From contig NC_065536.1 in the NCBI RefSeq assembly GCF_932294415.1, positions 372,001-436,000 of the forward strand: a DNA stretch of 64,000 nucleotides. Reading direction: 5' to 3'. A program made the translations under genes and the position numbers. The notes beneath the pieces were generated by a model. It was given only the letters and a program-made list of their open reading frames with translations. It was not told where the DNA came from and searched no databases. Origin of the DNA: Quercus robur (lineage: Eukaryota > Streptophyta > Magnoliopsida > Fagales > Fagaceae). Shown here in pieces: positions 48,596-59,103 of this stretch; the stretch's first letter is position 1; every line of letters begins with the position of its first letter.

Positions 48596-49729
48596 TAGGG
48601 GTGTTCGTAGTGTGGTGTAGTGCGGTTCAGCCATAAAAATAACCGCACCACACCTCATTTTTGCGATCACATGTGCAATGCAATATATAAGATGAGGTTT
48701 GAATAGTTTGAAGTCGATATATTTTTCAAATTTTGGGCTTTTCCTACTCAACCCCAAAATTGGTTTTTCCCTTTTGGTGCCAAGTTTTAAACTATTGAGC
48801 TAGTTTTTCTTTATTTTGGACTGACTCTCCTAATCAACATTTACTATGTTGGTTTAGGTTAGCCCAAACTTTTGTTTTCAAGAACCATAATACACCTAGT
48901 ATATAACAAAAATTGAACACATATAACTATCTCAACCCATAATACACCTACTATATAAAAATTCAAAATATATTACCATACAATTTAACATATATCAGTA
49001 ATATCACTATCTCAGATTCTTAGGTATACATCAAACATTTAAATGAAGTCAAGTAATTTGAACATGGTACAGTGGTAAGCAACTTAAATGTTTCAACTAT
49101 CAAAATCTAATGCTCTTCACTTTAGATCAAGAATATGAAGTAAAGAATTTATGTGAAACACTAGGTACAAAGCAAAAATGAATTACTCAAACTCAAAGCA
49201 ATGCTAGTCATGCCTACTAATTTCAAGTTTCAATTATCAAAACCATAATGTAAACAAGTCTAAAGCAAAGCATGAAATGGATTACAAATCCAAAACAAGT
49301 ATTAATTGTAAACCCAACAAGAAATTGTTTAAATTATGGTAGCAAGGTGTGAACGAACAGCCCTAAGGGCTGAGACGCTAAGATAGAGAATGAGAGAGTG
49401 ATACTTTTTTTTTTTTTTTTTGTTGAAGTTGATACAGTGAGTTAGATGGCTAGCTACTAGGGTATTAAAATATTAATAATGTGTATTAGATATTATAATA
49501 GTTTAATACCCTAGTACACTTTTTTTTGGAAAACGAAGGTTATTAAACTATTAATAATATATTTAATATTAAAATAAATAAATATATTAATATATAAAAA
49601 GGGTGCAGTGCAGTGCGGTGTGGTGCACTGTTACTTGCGGTGTGGTGCACTGTTACTTGCGGTGTGGAGTAGTTATGCCATTTTGCGGGTGGTTTTGATG
49701 CGGTTTTTGTGGTTTGGTAAACACCCCTA
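48596..49729. mobile_element. hAT-type non-autonomous element, 1.1 kb
   Basis: The tips TAGGGGTGTTCG and AAACACCCCTA are inverted, and the flanks ACATCAAG and ATGTCAAG match at 6 of 8 positions, fitting an old 8-bp target duplication. Next to each tip are GTGGTGTAGTGCGGTT-like subterminal repeats. Near the right end a 22-bp unit with GGTGCACTGTTACTTGC is repeated twice (about 49618-49665). No transposase frame. Confidence 0.7.
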
Positions 49730-49995
49730 ATGTCAAGGGTACACGGTGGTTTAAATAAGTATTAAAAAAAAAATATAGTATTTATACTTCTATTTTATAG
49801 TTGGATACTAGAATATCAGTGATGGTAGTGGTCTGTCCACAGTGGCAACTACTAATGGTAGTGGTGAGCAACAATGGAGGGATGTCGGAGAGGTACAATA
49901 GAGAAGTTTGACTATACAAGATAGAGGCAACCTACGGATGTCTAGAAAAACAAAGACTATATACAGAAACACTTGAGACATCTTAAACTCAAAAT

Positions 49996-50159
49996 AGTGG
50001 CTTTAATACCATATTAGAATAAAATAATTAATATAGAGAATAAGAAAGCATAAGAAATGAGAATTACAGGATTTAGTAGTGGCTTTAATACCATGTTAGA
50101 ATAAAATAATTAATATAGAGAAGAAGAGAGCATAAGAAATGAGAATTACATGATTTAGC
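49996..50159. repeat. Tandem duplication, 82-bp unit, two copies
   Basis: AGTGGCTTTAATACCAT and the following 65 bases occur twice in a row with few differences, including AAATGAGAATTACA. This resembles the edge of an old retroelement, but I cannot assign it. Confidence 0.8.
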
Positions 50160-52267
50160 CTAATGACTTACATCCACAGAAAGAGTGCCTTTGATGACTA
50201 CATTTTTATTATTCTCAAATGAATTACGATAAATCTATAGCAATGTATATATAAGAGGCCGAAATCTAAATAAATGACTTGCAATAAAAGTAGAATTTAG
50301 ATGTCTTTGCTTACACATCAAGTAGGATGCTTTGATATCTTTACCAATGATTATCAAAACTTTGGTCATTCTAATGTTTGTCGGGACATGGTGGGTTCTT
50401 CTTCTTTTCCTTCTTTTCTTAAATTTTTTTTATTTATTATTTTTTTAAGAACACTCTTTTGGATGACTTCTTATGCTATTTTTTGAAATGTCCACTTTCA
50501 ACTATACACAATTTTTTTTAAAAGTATAATGTATTACTTTTTATTTTATTTAAGAGGGACATGATGGTAAATTTATACTAACATTTTTTTTTTCTATTTT
50601 TGAGAAACTTACTAACCTTTTTTTCAACCAAACCAAAAGGTTTTACATCCCTTCACTTTTCCACCCTCTCAACCAAACACAAATGAGGAAAACTAAAAAC
50701 ATTTCTATCCTCCCACTTTTCCATCTTCTCTCTATTTTCTATTCTCTTACTTTTCTATCCTTCCAACCAAACGGATCCTTAGAGACCTTAGCGGAAGATG
50801 CCGTATCATTTGTAGTTTTGGTCATATTATTTTGTTGCCCTGCATTCAGGTTTCTTCCAAACTGATCATGAGAATGTACTGTATCCACTGAGCATTTGGG
50901 TTTAGTACGTATTGGTCCTCAGAATTTGATTGAAGTTACTAAAATTTTCACAACTTTAAGTATAGGTATTTAAATTTGGCAATCAATTGGCATTCGAGGT
51001 CATGATCATAGATAGGGTGTTTCACAAGATTCTGGAGAGCAACTGTCTTTCAGAAATACTACCAACAACCCATCTCGTTATATATATGGTATCTTGCAGC
51101 CTTCTATTTGGCTTTCCTAGAGGTCTAATAATGGCTTTACAAAGTTTCTCAGTATGGGACAAAGAACAATCAATGAAAGATGAGTAGTGGTTAAAAGAAG
51201 TATGCCAGAAGGGAGAGTTAGGAAAGAGAGAGCATGGAGAAAACACTTTTAAGAGCCGAAAGAGATGACAGCAAATCTCTATAAAGCAAAAAGATGATAA
51301 TACAATGGAACATGTGGTAGTGTTGCTTTAAGATAAAAAAGAATAATATTGATAGACCGTGCAATGCATGCACGGTATTGTGATAGTGAAAGCACAGACA
51401 ATCTTTATGAATTATGACAGGCTTTCGTTGTTACAGGACCAATTAGAGGTTTGACAAAGGGCTTCATTGTATATAATCAATTTGATCCAATAAGACAGCC
51501 TGTTCTAACAGCAACAGCATTGATGTGAAGCACTCAAGAAGAAGTATCAGTACTGATGATAACCATTGTGACCAGAAACGAAACAAGAAAGAGCCTAGCT
51601 TCATCCGTCGTCATTCAAACAAAATAAAATATTCCTGCTCATGCGAAAGTGATTTCCATCCTAGAAATATTTTAAAATTATCAAGATATCATAATTAACA
51701 TGTTCTTATAACGGTGAGAATTGTAGTGGTTCACGTGGTTATTACCAAATTAACTGAAAGAAGAAACAAGGCCTAAAAGGTAGCTAGAAGAAAACGGAAC
51801 TTTAAGAGGGAAAGAGACATCCATGGATATTCACCTTTTAATTAAATAAGATATATTCAAAGACAAAAAAGATAAAGATCATCTACAGCTGTATATATTG
51901 GGAAATAATTAATTGAATAATCAACATAGCTAACTAGGGGTTGATGTGCTTCCTTTTGTTGTCATGGAAACCAAAGAAATTAGCCAGCGTATTTGTCCTG
52001 CAAACTGGGACCTTTTTGAACTTGGCCCTGGCATCTCCTTTACCTTGTTGCCTAAAGATTGTTGCATGACACGTCCAACTTGCAGAGCTGTAAGGGTGAA
52101 CATAAGATGTTACCCCCACAACGCTATTTAACTAACACATAAGGCAATCATGACATGATTTTATGTTGCTTGAAATGGCAGAAACACAATGAGAGCCTTT
52201 TCTTTTTTAACCAAACGTGTGTGTATATAAAAGATTGGTATGAAATTTTTTTGTTTGTTTGATATAT
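50160..52267. other. No gene recognised
   Basis: AT-rich DNA. A 61-codon frame on each strand at 51934-52131 is the only candidate; on the minus strand it follows a good acceptor (TTACAG). Neither reading shows a motif I know. CCAACCAAAC-type blocks near 50625-50775 look like MITE remains. Confidence 0.45.
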
Positions 52268-52350
52268 CAATAATTGGGAGTGGGAGAATTTGAATCTTAA
52301 ATGTCTCTGTTGAAAATGTGCTAATTAAGCTACAAATTAAGTTCTTGACA
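52268..52350 (-). mobile_element. SINE-like tRNA-derived fragment
   Basis: The minus strand reads GTAGCTTAATTAGCACAT (A box) and AGATTCAAATTCTCCCAC (B box), like the SINE in FEN1 intron 10 but more decayed. Confidence 0.5.
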
Positions 52351-53803
52351 AGAATGATACATGATAAATTCGTATTAATTTGCTCAATAATTAATTCCAT
52401 TTGCTTCATTATATTACAATGTTCCCAATGAAATGATGTCCTATATATTAATAATTTTCTATCTGTACAAGGCTTATCAAAAGGTATATGATGGCATTTA
52501 ATTACAAATGATTTAGAACAAAATTAAGTATAATGAAAACTGAGATACATAAGCTAATAATAACCGAGTGTGTCAGTGAGTGTAACAATGATAGAGAGCG
52601 AGAGAAAGACAACAAAGTTAGCATAGTGGATAACAAGATGGCGATCAATCTAATGCCATGGACGTTATCTACTAGGGCCTTGATCTTAGGAGCCATGTTC
52701 AAGGCACCCCCTTAATATGCTATATGTATATCACATTTCTATATATAACTGTAAGAGCAAAGCTCTCCAAGTCCTCTTGTCAACTACACCACTGTTTCTC
52801 TCTAAGCTGCCTTTTTGTCCAAACCTCTCAAACTTGACAGCATGGAAAATGTGACCATTTCAGCCCCCTCCCCAATTCTCTCTTTCTTTTTTTCTTTCTT
52901 TTTTTAAATATGTATATATTGTTGACATCTTTCATGTATATCTTGTGCATGCAGGGAGAGACACTCATTCCATGGAGCAAAAGAAAAGGAGGATTCACTG
53001 CCTGCACATTTGTTTTTGGTAAGAATATATACCACTTAAAATAGTTAATTCATTCTTGTATATATGTGTTGCTATATTTATGCAATAATATCAAGATATG
53101 AAAGATGTCCATATTATATATCCCACTAAATTGTTTCACTCTCTCCCCTTCCTATATATAGCCATGGCAGCACTAGAGAACATGGGTTTTGTGGCCAACA
53201 TGATGAGCTTGGTCCAGTACTTTTCCGCCGTAATGCTTCTTGATATTCCCACCGCCGCCAACACTCTCACAAACTTCATGGGTTCAACTTTCTTGCTCAC
53301 CCTTATCGGTGCCTATATATCAGACACATACTTAAGCAGACTTAGTACAGCTTTGTTTTTTGGAGTACTTGAAGTACTGGTAAGCTAGAGATCAATTTCA
53401 CAGACATAAAATTATGAGTCTCATCTTCAATCTATATTTGAGACAATTAGTAGTTATTTGTTGTGGAATATGCACTTGTAGGCTTTGGCATTGGTGACAA
53501 TTCAAGCTGCTTCAAAACATTTGCACCCACAACCTTGTCATGAGTCAAACTGTCTCAAAGGTGGTACAACATTCATGTTCTACATATCATTGTGTATGTT
53601 AGCGTTGGGTTCAGGTGGTGTTAGGGGAGCTCTTCCTGCACTTGGTGGTGACCAATTTGATCAGAAGGATCTAAAGGAAGCAAAGGCTCTCGCAAGCTAT
53701 TTCAACAGGCTTTTGCTCTGTATAACGATTGGTGCAGCCATAGGTGTCACAGGCATTGTGTGGGTTAGCACGAAGAATAACTGGTACTGGGGTTTTTTCA
53801 TAT

Positions 53804-53987
53804 TGTTAGTGTATAGCTTAGACTAGTTTAGCCCATTGGGCTTAGCCCAGTATACTGTACTTGTAGTTTACTCCTTTTACTTGTACTGCACACATACCTA
53901 GCCTATATAAGGCTCTCTATTGTATATTATTTTACACACATTAATATACAGACTATTCAGTCTTTCTCACACTTTATATTCTTAACA
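53804..53987 (+). repeat. 5' LTR of the copia element
   Basis: Begins TGTTAGTGTATAGC and ends TATTCTTAACA. It holds a TATA box (CCTATATAAGGC, about 53901-53912), the likely promoter. Confidence 0.95.
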
Positions 53988-53999
53988 TGGTATCAGAGC
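53988..53999 (+). other. Primer-binding site
   Basis: TGGTATCAGAGC directly abuts the 5' LTR. It is the usual plant copia site for initiator methionine tRNA priming. Confidence 0.9.
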
Positions 54000-54573
54000 C
54001 AATCCTCTGACTTTCTGGTTCCTGTGGACATCTCCGGCGTTCTTCCGCTGCCCTCGCCTTCATCCAGTAGCCACTGTCAGAAGCGAGTCACCGCCGCCAC
54101 GCCCACACTCCCAGCAAATCTCGGATTTCAATGTTCTGCTCATCCAACTGTCAAAACAAAGGCATTGCGTGACAGAACACACAATCCCGAGCAAAACCCA
54201 ACCAAGAACGGCCAGAAAACACTTCACACGCGCCCCCAAGCGCCGCCTGAAGTTTCTGCCTCACGAGCACGCGCTCCACGCGCCGCCACGCGCCGCCACG
54301 CGCCGTCAGTCTCATTCACGCGCCACACGCGCCAGACGGACTTCCTCCACGCGCCCCTCACGCGCGTACACGCGCCCCACGCGCCAGCTCTGTTTCGCGA
54401 TCTGCCACGTCAGCCCTAGTGTGACGTCACCCTGCCACGTCAGCACACGTCAGCCGTTGACTTGACCAGACTGACCGTTGACTTTGACCGTTGACCGTTG
54501 ACTTTGACCGTTGACCAAGTCAAAATTTTTCAACAGGACCTGTCTTGCTCAGTTTTTCGCGTAGATTCTGATT
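54000..54573 (+). other. Copia untranslated leader with simple repeats
   Basis: Contains many CGCGCC/CACGCG repeats (about 54230-54400), then several GACCGTTGAC repeats (about 54453-54515). The GC-rich part makes short spurious frames. It may be a packaging or translation-control region; that is inference. Confidence 0.65.
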
Positions 54574-57500
54574 TTGGGCTCCTTTTCTGCATTTGAGGTA
54601 TCTAAATATCACTTTTTGGTCATTTTCTTCATTATGGCTCAACAAAGTGAACGAGATATCATACGTCCTATCACCATCATGTTGGATGGTCCTACTAGCT
54701 ATCATGCATGGTCTCAGAATATGACCGTCTTTCTCAAGGGTCGTAAACTGTGGAGATATGTGACTGGTTCAATTCCTAAGCCAGTACCAAACCCTAAGTC
54801 CAAAGCCACAGCTGCTGAAGAGTCTTCCAAGACTGCTGTTACAACAGATGATTATGAAGAACGTCTAGAAGAATGGGAGAGTATTCAGAGTAAGATCTTA
54901 TCTTGGTTTATCAATACCTCTATTCCCTCCATTCATAATCTTCTTCCTCGTCTTGAAACTGCTGAGGCTGCTTGGAAATTTTTGGCTGATCGTTATAACT
55001 GCACTAATGATTCAAGCTTGGAGTTTCACATTGAATCCAAGCTTTATCAAATGCGCCAAGAGACAGGTCAGTCTATTTCTGATTTTTATTCTCAGACTTC
55101 TACTATGTGGGAACAACTCTCTGCTGCAGATCCTCCACTGGTGTGTTCTAAGGACATTGAGCTCTTTGTCAAATATCGGGATCGCCGTAGATTTATGCAC
55201 TTCATGATGGGTTTACGTGAGGATTTTGAGCCTACTAGGGCTTCTCTACTTAGCCGATCTCCTACTCCTTCTCTTGATGCTGCTGTAAAGGAGCTCATTT
55301 CTGAGGAGAATCGTCGGCCCACTTATCACATGACATCATCTGATCATGTCTTGGCTACACCCTCACCACAGCCTCCCATTGTTGCATTCACTGCTCCTCC
55401 GCGAATAAACTCCGGGCGTCCCACCTCTCAGTCTTCCAAAGGTGCTCACTGCAAGTTTTGCCGTGCCAAAGGCCATGACATCTCTGTTTGTCGTAAGCTA
55501 CAGAAATTTGTGCAAGAGCAGAATAAAACTTCTCTTCCTCAGGCAGCTGCTGTATGTCCTTCAGATCCATCGGTTCCTACAGGTCCATCTTTGGCTTCCT
55601 CACTTACTACGGCTGATATTGAGGCAGTTGTTCAACAGGTTTTATCCCGCACTTCCACTGCCCTTTCTGTCACCTCAGGTAAACAACCTTGGTTTTTTGA
55701 TACTGCATGTTGTAACCATATGACTCCTGATGAATCCCAATTTTCTGATAAGGCACCCTTAGAACATCCAATCACCATTTACACTGCTGATGGAACTCCT
55801 ATGCCTGTTAGTCATAAAGGAACAATCCCTTCTTCTTGTTTATCCCTTAGTGACACTTTTCATATTCCAAAGTTATCCCTCAATTTGCTTTCTGTTGGTC
55901 AACTTTGCGAATTAGGCGTAGATCTTCTATTTACTAATCATGGTGTGGATGTGCAGGATCCCCGGACGGGTCAAGTGCTTGGGACAGGCCGTAAGGTTGG
56001 TCGCATGTTTGAGGTTCATGACTTGAAGATTCCTTCACAAGTTGTTTCTGCAGCTGCTACAACTGCCACCTCCTCACCTGATCTATGGCATGCTCGTCTT
56101 GGTCATCCATCCTTATCTCGTCTTCAATTATTAGCTTCTCAAGGTCATTTAGGTTCAGTTCAGTTTTCAAAATTTGATTGTACTTCCTGTCATTTTGGCA
56201 AACAAACAAAATTGCCATTTAATAAAAGTGACTCATTTTCTTCTGCTCCTTTTGATCTTATACATTCTGATATTTGGGGTCCTGCACCTGTTCCCACTGA
56301 GGGGGGATCTAAATATTTTGTCATATTTGTGGATGATTTTTCTCGGTATACTTGGATTTATCTGCTTCACCATAGGTCTGAACTTGTGTCTATTTACCAA
56401 ACATTTCATAAAATGATTGAAACACAGTTCAATTGCACCGTTAAAGTCTTTCGATCAGATAATGCTCAAGAATATAATGATAAATCTTTCCTATCCTTTT
56501 TAGACAGACATGGTACTCTTCCTCAGCGGTCTTGTCCTTACACCTCTCAACAAAATGGTCGTGCAGAACGAAAACATCGTCACATTCTTGATGTTGTCCG
56601 CACCCTTCTCATTTCTGCCTCTCTTCCTGAGCGATTTTGGGGTGAGGCCGCACTCACTGCTGTGCACACTATTAATCGTATTCCTTCACCAACTACACAC
56701 AACAAATCACCATTTGAGCTTCTCTATGGTCAAACTCCTGACTACTCCTCTCTTCGGGTTTTTGGTTGTGCTTGCTTTGTCTCTCTTCCTCCTCATGAAC
56801 GAACAAAGCTCCAACCTCGTACTCGTCTCTGTTGTTTCCTTGGTTATGGTGTGTCTCAAAAAGGGTTTCGCTGCTATGATCCCATTTCTCATCGCCTTCG
56901 TGTCTCCCGTCATGTTGAGTTTTGGGAACATCGTCCTTTCACGAGTCTTCAGCAGTTTCCTACATCTTCTTCCTCAGAGTCTCCCATTTTTACTGATCTT
57001 TTTCTCCCTCTCTATCCTGAACTTGTGGAGGATTCTTCAGCATCGACTGCCTCTCCAGACGACTCATCTCCGGTTCTGTCTCCGGCATATGACCCGCCTG
57101 TCTTGGATCTTGTGGCACCACCCTCTCCTGAGTCTCCTATTGGTCCTGAACTTCGTCGTTCCACTCGGGTAAGCATTCCTCCCCCTTATCTCACTGATTA
57201 TCATTGCTCTTTTGCTCTTGCCACTCTCTATGAACCTCACACCTATCGTGAGGCTCATACTGACCCTCTTTGGCAGCAAGCTATGAATGAAGAACTAGAT
57301 GCCCTTCATAAGAATCATACGTGGGATATGGTTGATTTGCCTCCTGGTCAGTCTGTAGTAGGTTGTAGGTGGGTTTACAAGATCAAGACCAAGGCTGATG
57401 GATCTGTTGAACGATACAAGGCTCGCCTAGTTGCCAAGGGCTTTACTCAGGAGTATGGTATTGATTATGAGGAAACATTTGCTCCTGTTGCTCGTCTTAC

Positions 57501-58767
57501 ATCTGTTAGATGTCTCATTGCTGTGGCTGCTGTTCGCCATTGGCCTCTTTATCAAATGGATGTGAAGAATGCTTTCCTCAATGGCGACCTCCATGAAGAA
57601 GTGTACATGCAACCACCCCCTGGCTATCCACACTCAGGCAATCAAGTTTGCCGCCTTCGCCGTGCTCTTTATGGCCTCAAGCAGGCTCCTCGAGCTTGGT
57701 TTGAAAAGTTTAGCTCAGTTGTTGCTCAGCAGGGTTTCACTTCGAGTCCTCATGACACTGCTCTCTTTGTTCGGAGATCCTCTGCTGGTATCACTCTTAT
57801 TCTTCTTTATGTTGATGATATGATTATTACTGGAGATGATTCTGCAGGTATCCGCTCTCTTCAGAGCTTCCTTAGTCAGCATTTTGAGATGAAAGATTTG
57901 GGCACTCTCAGCTATTTTCTTGGGCTTGAGGTTACCTCATCCTCTGATGGATACTATCTTTCCCAGGCTAAATATGCTTCTGATCTTCTCTCCAAAGCCG
58001 GTGTCACTGATAACAAGACTGTTTCCACTCCTTTGGAATACAATGCAAAGCTCACACCCTTGGACGGTGAACCTATATCCGATGCTACTCGCTATCGTCA
58101 GTTGGTTGGCAGTTTGATCTATCTCACTGTTACTCGTCCGGATATTTCACATGCCGTGGGTATGGTTAGTAAGTTCATGGATGCACCTCGTTCTGTCCAC
58201 TATGCTGCTGTTCTTCGGATTCTCCGATATGTCAAAGGCACACTTTATCATGGTCTGCATTACTCCTCTCGATCTTCTCTCGAGCTTCATGCTTATTCAG
58301 ATGCTGACTGGGCAGGTGATCCGACTGATCGATGCTCTATCACAGGTTTCTGTTTCCTGTTAGGTACTTCTCTGGTCTCGTGGGGCAGCAAGAAACAGGA
58401 TGTGGTTTCCCGTTCTAGTACTGAGGCTGAGTATCGTGCCCTTGCCGACACCACTTGTGAGCTTGTTTGGCTTCGCTGGCTCTTGGCTGACATGGATGCT
58501 CCACAGCCCACTGCCACTCCTCTTTATTGTGACAATCGTAGTGCTATCTACATTGCTCATAATGATGTCTTCCATGAACGCACTAAGCATATTGAGATCG
58601 ACTGCCACATCACTCGCCAGCATCTTAAGAAAGGAAATCTCCAGTTATTCTCCATCTCCTCTGCTGACCAGCCTGCTGATATCTTTACCAAGACTCACCC
58701 GCCTGGTCGTCTTCGAGATCTTATATCCAAACTCCAGTTGGCTTCCTCCTTGCCACCTCGAGTTTGA
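54574..58767 (+). CDS. Copia gag-pol polyprotein
   Basis: One frame of 1397 codons; an in-frame ATG at 54634 (MAQQSERD) is a likelier start than the first codon. Domain order is copia-type. Gag is at about 60-260, then a CCHC knuckle (CKFCRAKGHDISVC, about 292-305), protease (WFFDTACCNHM, about 372) and integrase (HSDIWGP, about 560). Reverse transcriptase follows (YVDDMIITG, about 1078), then RNase H (SDADWAGDPTDR, about 1240, and EAEYRAL). Integrase before reverse transcriptase separates it from Ty3/gypsy. Confidence 0.95.
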   Translation: MGSFSAFEVSKYHFLVIFFIMAQQSERDIIRPITIMLDGPTSYHAWSQNMTVFLKGRKLWRYVTGSIPKPVPNPKSKATAAEESSKTAVTTDDYEERLEEWESIQSKILSWFINTSIPSIHNLLPRLETAEAAWKFLADRYNCTNDSSLEFHIESKLYQMRQETGQSISDFYSQTSTMWEQLSAADPPLVCSKDIELFVKYRDRRRFMHFMMGLREDFEPTRASLLSRSPTPSLDAAVKELISEENRRPTYHMTSSDHVLATPSPQPPIVAFTAPPRINSGRPTSQSSKGAHCKFCRAKGHDISVCRKLQKFVQEQNKTSLPQAAAVCPSDPSVPTGPSLASSLTTADIEAVVQQVLSRTSTALSVTSGKQPWFFDTACCNHMTPDESQFSDKAPLEHPITIYTADGTPMPVSHKGTIPSSCLSLSDTFHIPKLSLNLLSVGQLCELGVDLLFTNHGVDVQDPRTGQVLGTGRKVGRMFEVHDLKIPSQVVSAAATTATSSPDLWHARLGHPSLSRLQLLASQGHLGSVQFSKFDCTSCHFGKQTKLPFNKSDSFSSAPFDLIHSDIWGPAPVPTEGGSKYFVIFVDDFSRYTWIYLLHHRSELVSIYQTFHKMIETQFNCTVKVFRSDNAQEYNDKSFLSFLDRHGTLPQRSCPYTSQQNGRAERKHRHILDVVRTLLISASLPERFWGEAALTAVHTINRIPSPTTHNKSPFELLYGQTPDYSSLRVFGCACFVSLPPHERTKLQPRTRLCCFLGYGVSQKGFRCYDPISHRLRVSRHVEFWEHRPFTSLQQFPTSSSSESPIFTDLFLPLYPELVEDSSASTASPDDSSPVLSPAYDPPVLDLVAPPSPESPIGPELRRSTRVSIPPPYLTDYHCSFALATLYEPHTYREAHTDPLWQQAMNEELDALHKNHTWDMVDLPPGQSVVGCRWVYKIKTKADGSVERYKARLVAKGFTQEYGIDYEETFAPVARLTSVRCLIAVAAVRHWPLYQMDVKNAFLNGDLHEEVYMQPPPGYPHSGNQVCRLRRALYGLKQAPRAWFEKFSSVVAQQGFTSSPHDTALFVRRSSAGITLILLYVDDMIITGDDSAGIRSLQSFLSQHFEMKDLGTLSYFLGLEVTSSSDGYYLSQAKYASDLLSKAGVTDNKTVSTPLEYNAKLTPLDGEPISDATRYRQLVGSLIYLTVTRPDISHAVGMVSKFMDAPRSVHYAAVLRILRYVKGTLYHGLHYSSRSSLELHAYSDADWAGDPTDRCSITGFCFLLGTSLVSWGSKKQDVVSRSSTEAEYRALADTTCELVWLRWLLADMDAPQPTATPLYCDNRSAIYIAHNDVFHERTKHIEIDCHITRQHLKKGNLQLFSISSADQPADIFTKTHPPGRLRDLISKLQLASSLPPRV

Positions 58768-58774
58768 GGGGGGA
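58766..58774 (+). other. Polypurine tract
   Basis: GAGGGGGGA directly before the 3' LTR, the plus-strand priming site of the family. Confidence 0.85.
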
Positions 58775-58958
58775 TGTTAGTGTATAGCTTAGACTAGTTT
58801 AGCCCATTGGGCTTAGCCCAGTATACTGTACTTGTAGTTTACTCCTTTTACTTGTACTGCACACATACCTAGCCTATATAAGGCTCTCTATTGTATATTA
58901 TTTTACACACATTAATATACAGACTATTCAGTCTTTCTCACACTTTATATTCTTAACA
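58775..58958 (+). repeat. 3' LTR of the copia element
   Basis: 184 bp, identical by eye to the 5' LTR. Confidence 0.95.
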
Positions 58959-59065
58959 CATATCAACTGTGGCTGCCTTTGTTGGCTTTGGTTTTCTTGC
59001 CATTGGTAAGCCTTTCTACCGTCTCAGAACCCCTGGAGAGAGCCCTATCGTAAGGATTACTCAGG

Positions 59066-59103
<38 letters not shown>

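Larger units (their letters stand above)
53804..58958 (+). mobile_element. Ty1/copia LTR retrotransposon, whole-looking and very young
   Basis: A 5155-bp element with 184-bp LTRs, a primer-binding site, one long gag-pol frame and a purine tract. The CATAT on both sides (53799-53803, 58959-58963) is its 5-bp target duplication. I see no difference between the two LTRs, so the insertion is recent on an evolutionary scale. It lies in the sense direction inside an exon of the NPF transporter. It looks whole; activity cannot be judged from sequence alone. Confidence 0.96.

Noticed and set aside
53980-53999. Host splice signal at the NPF/copia border
   Set aside because: TGGTATCAGAGC is the retroelement primer site, not an exon border.
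54024-54465. Two plus-strand open frames in the copia leader
   Set aside because: Composition follows the CACGCG repeats, and they lie between primer site and gag-pol.
56510-57172. 220-codon frame overlapping gag-pol
   Set aside because: Hydrophobic shadow of the integrase region in another frame.
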